64,000 bases of DNA from Bythopirellula goksoeyrii (GTDB taxonomy: Bacteria; Planctomycetota; Planctomycetia; Pirellulales; Lacipirellulaceae). The number at the start of each line of letters is the position of its first letter. Position 1 is the stretch's first letter. The translations under genes and the position numbers were made by a program. The stretch lies in NCBI RefSeq assembly GCF_008065115.1, contig NZ_CP042913.1:5281257-5345256 (forward strand). Reading direction: 5' to 3'. Positions 43,310 to 53,244 of this stretch are shown one piece after another. The notes below the pieces were generated by a model that worked only from the letters and a program-made list of their open reading frames with translations, searched no databases and was not told the origin of the DNA.

Positions 43310-44623
43310 ATGAATTCCTCTGACTCACCACGTCGCGTTGTTATCACCGGTCTGGGACTGATCTCGCCACTGGGAAATACCGTCGACCAGATGCAGGGAT
43401 CCCTTGCAAGCGGTCGCAGTGGCGTCGAACCACTCACGCTCTTGCCCCCCATCGAGGACCTTGTCACATTTGCGGGCGAATGCCGCGAATTTACTGGGGA
43501 CATCGACAACTTTGGTCCGCTGGAAAAGGATGTCAAGAAAGCGATCCGCAAGGCCCTCAAAGTCATGTGCCGTGAAACGATGATGGCCATCGCCTCGGCA
43601 CAGCAGGCGCTGGCCGATGCAAAGGTTTCTGATGTCGAACCTGAGCGGAGCGGCGTCTTGTTTGGTAGCGACTACATGCTGAGCCCGCCGGATGATTTTG
43701 TCGATGGCATGGTCAAGTGCGGTGCCCGAGAAGGAGAATTCCGCTATTCCGATTGGGGCAGCATGGGGTTGGAGCAAATGAGCCCGCTCTGGATGCTTAA
43801 GTTTCTGCCGAATATGCCGGGAAGCCACATTGCAATCATCAATGATCTGCGTGGGCCAAACAACTCCCTCACGATGCGCGAGACTTCGAGCCTGATGGCC
43901 GTGCGCGAAGCGGTGCATACGATCCAGCGCGGCCACGCCGATCTCATGCTTGCTGGGGCAACGGGTACACGAGTTCACTCTTTCAAAACGATCCACGCCA
44001 TCCAGACTGAGCAACTGGCAAACAGCGAGTGTCCACCAGCCGAGGCCTCTCGCCCCTTCGATGCGAAGCGGAGCGGGATGGTGGTCGGCGAAGGTGCTGG
44101 GTCGATTGTGTTGGAAGAACTCGAGTCCGCTCGACAGCGTGGTGCCACGATTTACGGCGAGGTCCTCGGGACGGGCAGCAGTATCGTGACGGACACCCAC
44201 TTGAAAGGCAACCGCTCCCAAGCTCTCGCCAACGCCATGCGCTCGGCGTTCGAATCGGCCAATCTCACGGCCGACCAATGTGGGCACATCAACGCCCATG
44301 GCTTAGCGACCACCGCAGCTGATGCCGAAGAAGCTACCGCCATCGGCGAGGTTTTCGGCAAGGCAGCAGAATCTGTCCCTGTCGTAGCAGCCAAGAGCTA
44401 CTTCGGCAATCTGGGGGCTGGCAGTGGCATGGTGGAACTGATCGCCAGCACACTTGCCCTCACGAGCGGCAGACTGTTTGCCACACTCAACTATACCAAC
44501 CCCGATCCGGCCTGCCCGCTAAATTTATCGGCAGACGGTGATCGCCCCGCGGGGAGCAGTTTCTTAAAGCTCAGCGTTACCCCGCAGGCACAAGCCGCGG
44601 CAGTGCTAATAGCGCGGGTGTAG
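43310..44623 (+). CDS. Beta-ketoacyl-synthase homologue lacking the Cys-His-His triad
   Basis: A 437-residue thiolase-fold protein with FabF-like ends (RRVVITGLGLISPLGNTVD, IHAIQTEQLAN, SRPFDAKRSGMVVGEGAGSI). The active-site Cys is replaced by Glu191 (GPNNSLTMRETSSLMAV against GPNHAVATACASATNA in the fabF product), the first His is kept (His330 in INAHGLATTAAD), and the second His is replaced by Asn367 (KSYFGNLGAGSG). It therefore cannot condense normally. Such proteins pair with an active ketosynthase as a chain-length factor (which usually has Gln), or act as decarboxylases. The fab cluster is 32 kb away, and no PKS partner is adjacent. Confidence 0.85.
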   Translation: MNSSDSPRRVVITGLGLISPLGNTVDQMQGSLASGRSGVEPLTLLPPIEDLVTFAGECREFTGDIDNFGPLEKDVKKAIRKALKVMCRETMMAIASAQQALADAKVSDVEPERSGVLFGSDYMLSPPDDFVDGMVKCGAREGEFRYSDWGSMGLEQMSPLWMLKFLPNMPGSHIAIINDLRGPNNSLTMRETSSLMAVREAVHTIQRGHADLMLAGATGTRVHSFKTIHAIQTEQLANSECPPAEASRPFDAKRSGMVVGEGAGSIVLEELESARQRGATIYGEVLGTGSSIVTDTHLKGNRSQALANAMRSAFESANLTADQCGHINAHGLATTAADAEEATAIGEVFGKAAESVPVVAAKSYFGNLGAGSGMVELIASTLALTSGRLFATLNYTNPDPACPLNLSADGDRPAGSSFLKLSVTPQAQAAAVLIARV

Positions 44624-44650
44624 TTCCTGAAGAGACAGCTAGAATGGCTG

Positions 44651-44741
44651 CCGCAGGTAATACTCGTCGCGGTAAAAGACTCCTGCGGTTCCCAGTTGAC
44701 CCGTTTCAGCCGGTTGACACTGCATTTGGGTAGGTTATCAT
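44651..44741 (+). promoter_or_regulatory. Hairpin and sigma-70 promoter before nusA
   Basis: CCGCAGG (44651-44657) and CCTGCGG (44682-44688) form a 7-bp stem that may end the upstream transcript. TTGACA at 44714-44719 and TATCAT at 44736-44741 are separated by 16 bases, a good sigma-70 match. It would drive the nusA-infB-rbfA operon with a leader of about 200 bases. Confidence 0.5.
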
Positions 44742-44943
44742 TACGGGATTACAAACTGCGCTAAGTCCCTTTGGTAAAAGGGTTTTGGTCAAGCCGACTG
44801 CTCACCGACAGGCGGCGCCGCTTGAAGTGCGGCCAGTCTGGGCTGGGTTATTCCCAAGCTAGACTTGCCCAATAAATCGAAAACAATCCGAACAACCTGG
44901 TTGCCTGGCGGTGGGCGAAATACGCCGCGGAGAATGAACAAAC

Positions 44944-46359
44944 ATGAATGCTGGCGAAGTACTGAGAATTGTCGATGCGATCCATCGAGACAAAAACATT
45001 GAGAAAAATATTGTCTTCGAGGGGATCGAGGCCGCACTCGTATCGGCAGCGAAAAAATATTACGGAGAAGAAGCGGATGTCATAGTGCAAATCGACCGCG
45101 AAAGCGGTGCGATCTCTGCGACTTGCGATGGCGAACCCCTCGATTCTGAGGAAACTGTTGGCCGAATTGGGGCCCAAACTGCCAAGCAGGTGATGATCCA
45201 GAAGATCCGCGAAGCCGAACGGGATGCCCTCTTCGATGAGTACAGCGATCTGATTGGCGAGATGGTCAGCGGAGTTGTGCAGCGTTATGAAGGGGGTGCC
45301 GCAACCGTCACGCTCACGAACGTCGAGGCGATCCTCCCCCGTAGCGAACAGATTCCCGGCGAAACCCACCATGTGAACGAACGTGTGCGGGCCACCGTCT
45401 TTGAGGTTCGCAAGAGTGGCAGCCGCATCAAAGTGATTCTCAGTCGCGCTCGGCCCCATTTGGTGCAACGGTTGTTCGAACAAGAAATTCCCGAGATTAT
45501 CGACAGTGTGATTGAGATTCGTGCGATCTCACGTGAACCGGGCTATCGTTCAAAAGTTGCCGTGTCGAGCAGCGACCAGCGGGTCGATTGCGTCGGAGCC
45601 TGTGTCGGCGTGCGAGGCAACCGCATCAAGAACATTGTCGATGAACTGGGTGGAGAACGCATCGACATCGTCCGCTGGGACGACAACCTCGAAGTGCTGA
45701 TCCCCAACGCCCTTCAGCCAGCGGAAGTCGAGCAGGTGATTCTCTGCCGCATGTTAGGCCGGGCGATTGTCTTGGTCCGTGAAGACCAATTGTCGCTGGC
45801 GATTGGTCGCCGAGGTCAGAATGTACGCTTGGCAAGCAAGCTCTCGGGCTGGGACATTGAAATCATGACTCAAGATGAGCTGGCTGAGTCCATTGACCGT
45901 GCCGTCCAGGGATACAGTTCCATCGAGGGGGTCACACAAGAGTTGGCCGAACGTTTGGTGGAAGAGGGCTTCTTGAGCTACGACGACCTTTCGATCATCG
46001 AACCCGATGCCTTGATGGAAATGGGGGGAATGACCGAAGAACAAGTCGACGTGATTGTCGAACAAGCCGAAGCACGGGCTGAAGAAGCCGAAGCAGCGGC
46101 AGCGGCAGCGAGACGGCAAAAACGTGAAGAAGACCGCATCGCAGCAGCAACCGCTATGGAAGAAGAAGCCGAAGCAGCTCGCAAAGAAGAGGAAGCCAAG
46201 GCTGAAACTGAGGCCACGGAGGAGTCGGAGCCCGTCTCGGTAGAGTCTGGCTCGATAGAACCTGCCGGGGAAGAAAGTGACGCCGACATTGAGGAGGCAG
46301 CTCCCGTCGAGAATGCCTCAAACGACGAATCTCCCGAACCCGCAAAAGGTCCGGAGTAG
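44944..46359 (+). CDS. nusA: Transcription termination/antitermination factor NusA
   Basis: NusA binds RNA polymerase and nascent RNA and modulates pausing, termination and antitermination. The 471-residue protein has the N-terminal polymerase-binding domain (1-105), an S1 domain (about 106-170, [17 protein letters not shown]), KH1 with GVRG at about 222-225 and KH2 with IGRRGQN (about 284-290). A helix-hairpin-helix-like region ([17 protein letters not shown]) follows. The C-terminus is a low-complexity acidic/Ala stretch (about 360-471), longer than in most NusA. rimP, usually immediately upstream, is absent. The infB gene follows 170 bp downstream. Confidence 0.96.
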   Translation: MNAGEVLRIVDAIHRDKNIEKNIVFEGIEAALVSAAKKYYGEEADVIVQIDRESGAISATCDGEPLDSEETVGRIGAQTAKQVMIQKIREAERDALFDEYSDLIGEMVSGVVQRYEGGAATVTLTNVEAILPRSEQIPGETHHVNERVRATVFEVRKSGSRIKVILSRARPHLVQRLFEQEIPEIIDSVIEIRAISREPGYRSKVAVSSSDQRVDCVGACVGVRGNRIKNIVDELGGERIDIVRWDDNLEVLIPNALQPAEVEQVILCRMLGRAIVLVREDQLSLAIGRRGQNVRLASKLSGWDIEIMTQDELAESIDRAVQGYSSIEGVTQELAERLVEEGFLSYDDLSIIEPDALMEMGGMTEEQVDVIVEQAEARAEEAEAAAAAARRQKREEDRIAAATAMEEEAEAARKEEEAKAETEATEESEPVSVESGSIEPAGEESDADIEEAAPVENASNDESPEPAKGPE

Positions 46360-46532
46360 TTTTATTTCCCTGATGGTCTGAATGACTACCCATAGTCAGC
46401 GGCCTGATGGAAGTCACGGTATGAGGAGGAAAATACTCATGGTTTCCTAAGTTTTTTTACATTAACCGCGAGCGTTGAAAAAATGCAATCACAGAAACTG
46501 CAACCCACTGAGCTCGCACGGAGAAATTGATT

Positions 46533-49298
46533 TTGGCGGTCCGCATTTATTCATTAGCGAAGGAATTGAAATTAGACAGCAAGGAGCTCGTCGATGTTTG
46601 CGCACGACTAGGCATCCGAGGAAAAGGCTCCGCGCTGGCTAGCCTGTCAGACGAGGAAGTCTCCAAACTTAAGGAGCACTTCCAAGGCTCTGGCACCCCG
46701 TCTGCACCGCAAGGGACTCCAACAGCACCCGCACCTGAACGGCCCAAGGAACCGGTGCGTGAAGGCAAAATGCCTGTTCTCAATACTCCCCGACCAGCAT
46801 CCCCTTTGGCGGGCTTGCGCAAAAAACGTGAAGAGGCAGCGGCCTCGGTGGAAGAGCCCTCCGCCACCTCCAACGAACCTCACGCTGAACCTGCCGCAGC
46901 GCCGATGGAGATGTCCGAAGAAGGCCATGGGCCACTGGCCAACGTGATGCGGCGAGACGACTACATTGGTCCCGGGAATGTCGGAGGGAAGCTTCCCACG
47001 ATTGCTCCTGGCGGAAAAGACAAAGAACGGAGCCGTGATTCGAAGCAAACGGGATCCACTCCCCAACGCGGCCGACCTGCCATCAAACTTGCTCCAATAC
47101 CAATCACTGAGAAGCCTCCCAGTAGTGCGACCAAGAAGGATGAGGCGATTCAGAAGCCAGACCTTCGGCTGCCGGCCGAAGCCCTGCGGCCTGGAAAAAC
47201 AAGTGGAAAGCCCCTATCGGCTCACTTGAAGCGGCATGAAGATACCTTGGATGCCAAGAAACGCGGCAAAGACAAGGAAATGCTCATTCCTGGTGAAGAA
47301 ATACCTGCTTCCGGCAAGGGTCGTCGAGGCAAGGCCAAGGGTGGTGCAGACAAAGATGATGCTCCCATGCTCGGAGGACGTGAGCAACGTCAACTCAGTC
47401 GGCAACGTCATACTTTGAGGGATCGCGAAGGAAGCGACGAGTATCGACCCCGCCGCTCTTTGCGCCGGCCACGCCGCACCGGCGTGAGTACCGCGGCCCC
47501 TCGTAAGGACAAAGTCTCCTTGCAACTACCTTGCACCGTGCGTGAATTCTCAGAAGCAGCCGGTGTTCCCGCCAGTCAAGTTTTGCGAATCCTCATGGAA
47601 GAAGGAGTCATGGCTACGATGAACGCCTTGATCGACGACGATTTGACGGAGTTGATCGCCGCCGAACTCGGAGTCAATCTCGAATTGAAAGAAGCGGTCA
47701 GCGTCGAAGACGAATTGCTGGCCAGTATTCGCGACCGACAAGACGACGAAGCCGATCTGGTTTCGCGCCCACCGGTCATTACCTTCCTGGGCCACGTCGA
47801 CCACGGCAAGACCTCACTGCTGGACCGCATTATCGATATTGATGTGGTCAGCGGAGAAAGTGGTGGCATCACGCAACACATTCGGGCCTACACAATCGAA
47901 AAAGACGGCCGACGAATTTCGTTCGTCGATACTCCAGGCCATGAAGCATTTACGGAAATGCGTGCTCGTGGAGCCAATGTGACCGATATCGCCGTATTAG
48001 TCGTTGCAGCGGACGATGGTGTGATGCCTCAGACAGAGGAGGCTATCAGCCACGCCCAAGCAGCTGAGGTGCCGATTGTCGTCGCCCTAAACAAGACGGA
48101 TCTTCCTGGGGTGGACCTCAACCGCGCCATGCAGGGCCTTTCTACGAATGGCTTGCTCCCCAGTGAATGGGGCGGAGATGTGGAAGTAGTTAAGACTAGC
48201 GCGATTACTGGAGATGGACTCGACGAACTCCTAGACACGGTACTCACGGTTGCCGAACTGCACGAATACAAAGCCAATCCAAATCGCCAAGCGATGGGCA
48301 CATGCCTTGAAGCCCAACAGGAACCTGGTCGGGGTGTCGTCGCAAAAATTATTGTTCAGAATGGCACTCTTAGGGTGGGCGATGTCATCGTCTGTGGGCA
48401 ATCCTACGGTCGCGTCAAAGCCATGTACGATACCTTGCTACCCAATCAACGCTATGAAGAGGCGGGGCCCAGCACGCCGGTGAACGTCACTGGATTCGAC
48501 ACGGCTCCTGGTGCCGGCGAGCATTTTTATGTTCTCGACGATATTGCCGATGCGCGTACCATCGCCGAATCACGTTCCGATTCGCATCGTAAGACCGCCT
48601 TGAGCGGAGGGGTTCAACACGTCACCCTCGAAACCCTGTTTGATCGCCTCGAAGGAGCTAACGAAGTCCAAACGCTCAATATCATACTGCGGGCAGACGT
48701 CCGCGGGTCGATCGAAGCGATTCAGAAAGAACTCGGCAAACTGGATCATCCGGAAGTAAAAATCAAATTGCTTCAAGCCTCCGTGGGAGGGGTCACTGAA
48801 GCCGACGTCACTCTGGCCGATGCCTCCGATGCGATTATTATCGGTTTCAATGTGATCGCGGACGAAAACGCTCGGGCTTTGGCCGAACAACGTGGTGTTC
48901 AGGTTCGACGGTACGAAATCATTTATAAAATCACCGAAGATATCAAGGCAGCCCTTGAGGGTCTTCTCAAACCGGAAGAACGGGAAGTTGACCTGGGCCG
49001 GGCTTTAGTTCAGCAGACCTACAAGATCAGCCGCGTCGGCACGATTGCAGGTTGCCGTGTTTTGTCAGGCTCAATTGCCCGCAATGGGCGAGCGCGAATC
49101 ATCCGCGACAATACCATCATCGGCGACTACCCCATCGATACGCTCAAACGTGAGAAGTCCGATGCGAAAGAAGTGCGTGAGGGCTTGGAATGTGGCATTA
49201 AGTTGTCAGGTTTCAACGACGTCAAGGAAGGCGATCTCTTCGAAGTCTATAAGGTCGAAGAAGTGGGCCGTACCTTCGAGGAGTCGTTAGAATCGTAG
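46533..49298 (+). CDS. infB: Translation initiation factor IF-2
   Basis: IF-2 is the GTPase that places initiator tRNA on the ribosome. I prefer TTG 46533 because a GGAG lies 9 bases upstream and gives an N-terminus [20 protein letters not shown], typical for IF-2; a TTG at 46527 would be too close. The 921-residue protein has a basic, Pro/Ala/Lys-rich N-terminal region (about 55-310), then the IF2_N module ([20 protein letters not shown]). The GTPase G1 is GHVDHGKT at 420-427, G3 DTPGHEAF, G4 NKTD. Domains II to IV follow. It is co-transcribed with nusA and rbfA. Confidence 0.97.
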   Translation: MAVRIYSLAKELKLDSKELVDVCARLGIRGKGSALASLSDEEVSKLKEHFQGSGTPSAPQGTPTAPAPERPKEPVREGKMPVLNTPRPASPLAGLRKKREEAAASVEEPSATSNEPHAEPAAAPMEMSEEGHGPLANVMRRDDYIGPGNVGGKLPTIAPGGKDKERSRDSKQTGSTPQRGRPAIKLAPIPITEKPPSSATKKDEAIQKPDLRLPAEALRPGKTSGKPLSAHLKRHEDTLDAKKRGKDKEMLIPGEEIPASGKGRRGKAKGGADKDDAPMLGGREQRQLSRQRHTLRDREGSDEYRPRRSLRRPRRTGVSTAAPRKDKVSLQLPCTVREFSEAAGVPASQVLRILMEEGVMATMNALIDDDLTELIAAELGVNLELKEAVSVEDELLASIRDRQDDEADLVSRPPVITFLGHVDHGKTSLLDRIIDIDVVSGESGGITQHIRAYTIEKDGRRISFVDTPGHEAFTEMRARGANVTDIAVLVVAADDGVMPQTEEAISHAQAAEVPIVVALNKTDLPGVDLNRAMQGLSTNGLLPSEWGGDVEVVKTSAITGDGLDELLDTVLTVAELHEYKANPNRQAMGTCLEAQQEPGRGVVAKIIVQNGTLRVGDVIVCGQSYGRVKAMYDTLLPNQRYEEAGPSTPVNVTGFDTAPGAGEHFYVLDDIADARTIAESRSDSHRKTALSGGVQHVTLETLFDRLEGANEVQTLNIILRADVRGSIEAIQKELGKLDHPEVKIKLLQASVGGVTEADVTLADASDAIIIGFNVIADENARALAEQRGVQVRRYEIIYKITEDIKAALEGLLKPEEREVDLGRALVQQTYKISRVGTIAGCRVLSGSIARNGRARIIRDNTIIGDYPIDTLKREKSDAKEVREGLECGIKLSGFNDVKEGDLFEVYKVEEVGRTFEESLES

Positions 49299-49337
49299 TC
49301 AGCGAGTGCGAAAGAAACTGATACGAAAGAAACTTGC

Positions 49338-49745
49338 ATGACTTCCAGACGAGTATTGAAAGCGGCGGAGGCTGTCCGAGAGGTGGTCAGTATGGCGATC
49401 CTGACCGATCTGCACGATCCTCGGATCCAAGGTGTGACGGTGACGTTTGTCGAGGTATCTCCAGATATGCGGGTTGCCAAGGTCCATGTATCGGTGATGG
49501 GTGATGAAGCGGCCCAGAATCTCTGCCTCAAAGGTCTGCAAAGTTCAGCAGGATATTTGCAGCAGAAAGTATCGAAAAGAATCGATACTCGGTACACACC
49601 TGTCATTCGCTTTGAGCTAGATATGGGAGTAAAGAAATCGATTGCCCTTGCCAAGATGCTTGGCGATGTGCTCCCCAAGGATGATGCTCCTGAATCAGAT
49701 GACACAGCTGGTCAAGATGACGATTCACTTCACGAAGACATTTAA
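49338..49745 (+). CDS. rbfA: Ribosome-binding factor A
   Basis: RbfA helps mature the 3' and 5' ends of 16S rRNA on the 30S subunit, especially in the cold. The 135-residue protein carries the KH-like signature (LTDLHDPRIQGVTVTFVEVS, PDMRVAKVHVSVMG, IDTRYTPVIRFELDMGVKKS). A short acidic tail (DAPESDDTAGQDDDSLHED) extends it. The position 39 bp after infB matches the classical nusA-infB-rbfA order. Confidence 0.95.
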   Translation: MTSRRVLKAAEAVREVVSMAILTDLHDPRIQGVTVTFVEVSPDMRVAKVHVSVMGDEAAQNLCLKGLQSSAGYLQQKVSKRIDTRYTPVIRFELDMGVKKSIALAKMLGDVLPKDDAPESDDTAGQDDDSLHEDI

Positions 49746-49803
49746 ACATTTTTTGGCAATTCTAACTAACATCCTTTCCTTTTTTGGCTAAGAAACGCAA
49801 TCA

Positions 49804-50715
49804 ATGGCAAGCAATAATCGCGCAGCACAAATCAATAAAGTCTTGAAGGTCGTCAAGAAGACCTATAAACCCGTCGAGCCCGTCGCTGATCGAACGGTAT
49901 TGGAGCATCTCGTATTCGCGTGCTGCTTGGAAAACTCGCTGCACGAAGACGCAGAAAAAGTATTTGCAGCGCTCAAGAACGATTACTTCGACTGGAACGA
50001 GGTGCGTGTTTCTTCCGTGCGAGAATTGAGCGAACTCGTCAAACCACTCAACGATGCCGAAGAAGCTGCTACTCGCCTGAAGCGGGTCTTGCAGAGTGTA
50101 TTCGAAACGCTCTATTCCTATGACTTGGAACCTCTTAAAAAGCAAAACATCGGGCAATCCATCAAGCAATTAGAGAACTTCCATGGGACGACTCCCTTCA
50201 CAGTCTCCTATGTGACACAAAACGGGCTGGGGGGTCATTCGATTCCCATCAATCAAGGTTTGCTTGAAGCCATGCATGTCGTGGAAGTCATTTCCGATGC
50301 GGAAGCAGCCAAGAGATCCGTTCCCGGTTTGGAACGAGCGATCCCCAAGACAAAGGGAACGGAGGTCGGGACGCTGCTACATCAGTTGGGGGTGGAACTC
50401 CACCGCAGTCCTTATGGCCCCACGATTCGCAAGATTCTCTTAGAAATCGACCCGAGTTGCAAAGACCGACTTCCCAAACGCCAGACGAAAAAGGCTGAAG
50501 CAGCGAACGAGAAAAAGTCCGCTGGCAATTCAAAGGATGAGAGAAAAAAGAAGTCTTCCTCCAAAGAACCGGCTGCCGAACCAGTTAAGAAAAAGAAGTC
50601 TAGCAAGAAAGCGAGCATTGCCAAGAAGGCTGCTCCAAAGAAGAAAAAGAAGACCGCGGGCAGGGTTGCCAAGAAAACCTCGAACAAAAAGCTCACGAAG
50701 AAGAAACCTCGGTAG
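49804..50715 (+). CDS. Endonuclease III-fold protein with histone-like lysine tail, catalytic residues missing
   Basis: A 303-residue protein. Residues 25-225 resemble the HhH-GPD fold: two helical lobes and an HhH-like block KQLENFHGTTPFTVSYVTQN followed by GLGGHSIPINQGLLEAM. In endonuclease III the equivalent positions hold the catalytic Lys (PGVGRKTA) and Asp (VDTH); here they read Thr-Pro and IPIN, so base excision is not expected. The rest of the protein (226-303) is a Lys/Ala/Ser tail with repeated KKKSSKK / AKKAAPKKKKK motifs, like eukaryotic histone H1 tails. It probably binds DNA without cutting. It lies between rbfA and yebC. The fold assignment is inference from pattern. Confidence 0.6.
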   Translation: MASNNRAAQINKVLKVVKKTYKPVEPVADRTVLEHLVFACCLENSLHEDAEKVFAALKNDYFDWNEVRVSSVRELSELVKPLNDAEEAATRLKRVLQSVFETLYSYDLEPLKKQNIGQSIKQLENFHGTTPFTVSYVTQNGLGGHSIPINQGLLEAMHVVEVISDAEAAKRSVPGLERAIPKTKGTEVGTLLHQLGVELHRSPYGPTIRKILLEIDPSCKDRLPKRQTKKAEAANEKKSAGNSKDERKKKSSSKEPAAEPVKKKKSSKKASIAKKAAPKKKKKTAGRVAKKTSNKKLTKKKPR

Positions 50716-50777
50716 AAGATATTCCGTCTGATGCGTTGCATCACGGCTGCAAGTCCCACCTCGAAACCTGACTGACT

Positions 50778-51527
50778 ATGGCTGGCCATTCTCATTGGGC
50801 GAATATCGCCCACAAAAAATCGGTCATCGACGCCAAGCGTGGCAAAGTTTGGAGCAAGCTCTCCAAGGCAATCATTGTCGCAGCCCGTGACGGGGGCGGA
50901 GACCCAGGGATGAATCTGCGTTTGCGTTATGCGATCAATGATGCCAAAGCCATTAGCATGCCCAAGGACAATATCGAACGGGCCATCAAGAAAGGCACCG
51001 GCGAGCTGGAAGGGGGCAGCCTCGACTCGGTGTTGTACGAGGGTTACGGTCCCGGCGGGGTAGCTGTCCTTTGCGAGATCCTCACCGACAACCGCAATCG
51101 CACCGCCCCCGAAGTACGAAAGATTTTTGAGGTAGCCGGTGGCAAGTTGGGTGCAACCGGTTGCGTGGCCTGGATGTTCGATCGTAAAGGACTGCTGGTA
51201 ATTGAAAGAGATCAAACCGACGAAGAATCACTCCTGGAGCTTGCCATCGAGGCAGGAGCCGAAGATGTGAAAATCTTTGACGACAGCTACGAAGTGATCT
51301 CCGATCCCGATGCTTTCGGTGCGGTGTGCGAAGCCATCGACACGGCAGACATTGCCACGCAATCCCGCGAGATTACACGCATCCCTCAAGACACAGTCGA
51401 TCTAGATGTGGAGACAGCCCGCTCGGTATTGAAAATGATGGAAGCGCTCGACGATCACGATGACGTGCAAAACGTTTCCGCGAATTTTAACATCCCTGAC
51501 GAAGCGATGGCGCAGTTGGAGGAGTAG
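50778..51527 (+). CDS. yebC: YebC/PmpR-family protein
   Basis: A 249-residue protein with the family N-terminus MAGHSHWANIAHKKSVIDAK and conserved KPDNIERAIKKGTGE-type segments (MPKDNIERAIKKGTGELEGG), VLYEGYGPGGVAVLCEILTD, NRNRTAPEVRKIFEVAGGKL and GCVAWMFDRKGLLVI. YebC proteins act in translation, relieving ribosome stalling, and were earlier described as DNA-binding regulators. The length is normal. It often sits near ruvC, but here it follows the lysine-tailed protein. Confidence 0.95.
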   Translation: MAGHSHWANIAHKKSVIDAKRGKVWSKLSKAIIVAARDGGGDPGMNLRLRYAINDAKAISMPKDNIERAIKKGTGELEGGSLDSVLYEGYGPGGVAVLCEILTDNRNRTAPEVRKIFEVAGGKLGATGCVAWMFDRKGLLVIERDQTDEESLLELAIEAGAEDVKIFDDSYEVISDPDAFGAVCEAIDTADIATQSREITRIPQDTVDLDVETARSVLKMMEALDDHDDVQNVSANFNIPDEAMAQLEE

Positions 51528-51567
51528 GTCCCACTGGTCGCTGAAACGACTAGTCCATCGGGGGAGT

Positions 51568-53139
51568 TCATTCTTTTCCGTAGTGCTCGACCTGAGGCCA
51601 GTATTCTTGGAAGTCAAAGTCAGGGCTATTGTCCAGGTCATGACATTCGAGGCACTTATTGACAACCGCACCAACAACTTGCGGTGGTGTCTGACCGCTG
51701 ATATTCCCTTCATTTTCGACAATCTTCATCCTCAGTGCGGCTCGTAAGCTTTCAATCTCTTCGTCACTGAGTGTCTCCTCGCCCGACTCCGCCGCTACAT
51801 GTGCTGCAGCGGGGCCGTGGCAGTTCTCACAGCCATTGCCTGTCATCAACGGCGTTTGTTTGAGTCCCACAAAACCCGATTCGTAAGGGAAATACTCCTG
51901 CGGATTCCAGCCAGTAACGTGACAACTCAGACACTCCGGATCAAATTGCCGGGGAGGATCCAGATTCACCAGTGTCTCGGTCGCATGAGCATGAGGTGTA
52001 TTGAGAAACACCTCCGTCGCTTCCGTATGACAATCTGCACAGGCCGCACTCCCAGCAAAAGAATCTTCCGGGTGGCGGATGCCGGTGAGCCCCAAACCAG
52101 CAAGCGTGGTCGTTTCCAATTCTTTTTGATACTCCACGAGTAATTCTTGCATGGCGGGCGAGTCTTCAAAGCGGTGATCGAGGGGTACGCGCTGGTATCG
52201 TAGCGGGTACTCAGGATCGTCGTAGACTCCCAGAGCGATCACATATTGCCCTTTCTGGCCAGTTTCAATCAAGTAAGAATTCGCTCCTTCTATCGGACGT
52301 GAACGGGGAGGAGGAGTTTCAGCTCCCCCAGTGGTGCCGACCAGATCGAACACCGGAAACTGGCGGGCCAATTCAGTCGCCTCGTCTGGTTCGCCATGCA
52401 CCAAGAGAACATTCAAATCACAGTTTTGAGCTTCCAGTTGGGGGATCACATCCCGAAGCGATTCAACGGGGTCAAGTATGGCAATTTCTTCATTCCCCTC
52501 GAGAAGTGTTCGGGCTTTGGCTCCCAAGACGGCTGTTACTCCAATTTTTTTCCCTCCTGCATCCACTATCTTGAATGGCTGCGCCATCCCGAATAAATCG
52601 ACGTTGGCCGAGACCAGTGGATTGTTATCTGGATCCAAATTGGCGAGCACAAAGAGTATCGCTTCGCTCGACAGCTGCAAGTCTTTGAGGCCGAATGTTA
52701 CAACGGCATAGCCCATATCAATCAGCGAGCGAAGTGCATAGCGGTACTTCATCTCCGCTTGGGAGCCCGTGCGGCGAACTTCCCCCCCCATGTCCAGGGC
52801 CACCGGATTCCAACCATCGGCGGCAAGCTGCTTGAGAAACGTGTGCCTGCGCTTCATGCCACCTTTCTGATTGTCGAGTCCTGCACAACCACAGGGTTCC
52901 AGATAACCGTCCGTATCACCCGAGAATACCAGCGTGAATTCTGGCTTAGGCCAATCGACAAATATCCGATCGTTCTTTTTAATGGCATCGGCAATCTCTG
53001 CCGCCCGATCTGGGAATTTCCCGTGTTCTGCAGACCGGATTCCGCTGGAAAAAGCAATCCCTATTACCACCGCTAAAACGAGAACAGAGAGACCGAGAAA
53101 TGGGTGCCTCTTCCGAAAATGTTCCGCCATGAACTCCAT
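51568..53139 (-). CDS. Metallophosphoesterase-like / tetrahaem cytochrome c fusion
   Basis: A 523-residue exported protein with an N-terminal signal anchor (LGLSVLVLAVVIGIAFSSG). Residues about 50-330 resemble 5'-nucleotidase-type metallophosphoesterases (FTLVFSGDTDGYLEP, LDMGGEVRR, LLVHGEPDEATELAR) with a CGCAG insertion after the first motif. Residues about 365-523 are a cytochrome c554-like domain with four CxxCH motifs (CADCH, CLSCH, CENCH, CLECH at about 367, 403, 437 and 496) for covalent haem. A GTG six bases upstream is an alternative start. The gene is probably co-oriented with the DUF1573 gene upstream. Electron transfer to a phosphoesterase-like lobe is unusual. Confidence 0.82.
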   Translation of the reverse strand: MEFMAEHFRKRHPFLGLSVLVLAVVIGIAFSSGIRSAEHGKFPDRAAEIADAIKKNDRIFVDWPKPEFTLVFSGDTDGYLEPCGCAGLDNQKGGMKRRHTFLKQLAADGWNPVALDMGGEVRRTGSQAEMKYRYALRSLIDMGYAVVTFGLKDLQLSSEAILFVLANLDPDNNPLVSANVDLFGMAQPFKIVDAGGKKIGVTAVLGAKARTLLEGNEEIAILDPVESLRDVIPQLEAQNCDLNVLLVHGEPDEATELARQFPVFDLVGTTGGAETPPPRSRPIEGANSYLIETGQKGQYVIALGVYDDPEYPLRYQRVPLDHRFEDSPAMQELLVEYQKELETTTLAGLGLTGIRHPEDSFAGSAACADCHTEATEVFLNTPHAHATETLVNLDPPRQFDPECLSCHVTGWNPQEYFPYESGFVGLKQTPLMTGNGCENCHGPAAAHVAAESGEETLSDEEIESLRAALRMKIVENEGNISGQTPPQVVGAVVNKCLECHDLDNSPDFDFQEYWPQVEHYGKE

Positions 53140-53244
53140 GATCACTCACTGCCTGCTCGGTAAATTGTCCAAAAACCAAAGGTCGTAGAAAATCGTAGCC
53201 TCTAAACACTCCAAAGGCCAGAACAGTTACGCGCCACGAACGAA

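Noticed and set aside
43325-44299. Long leftward frame inside the ketosynthase-like gene
   Set aside because: It has no family resemblance and lies entirely antisense to a recognisable protein.
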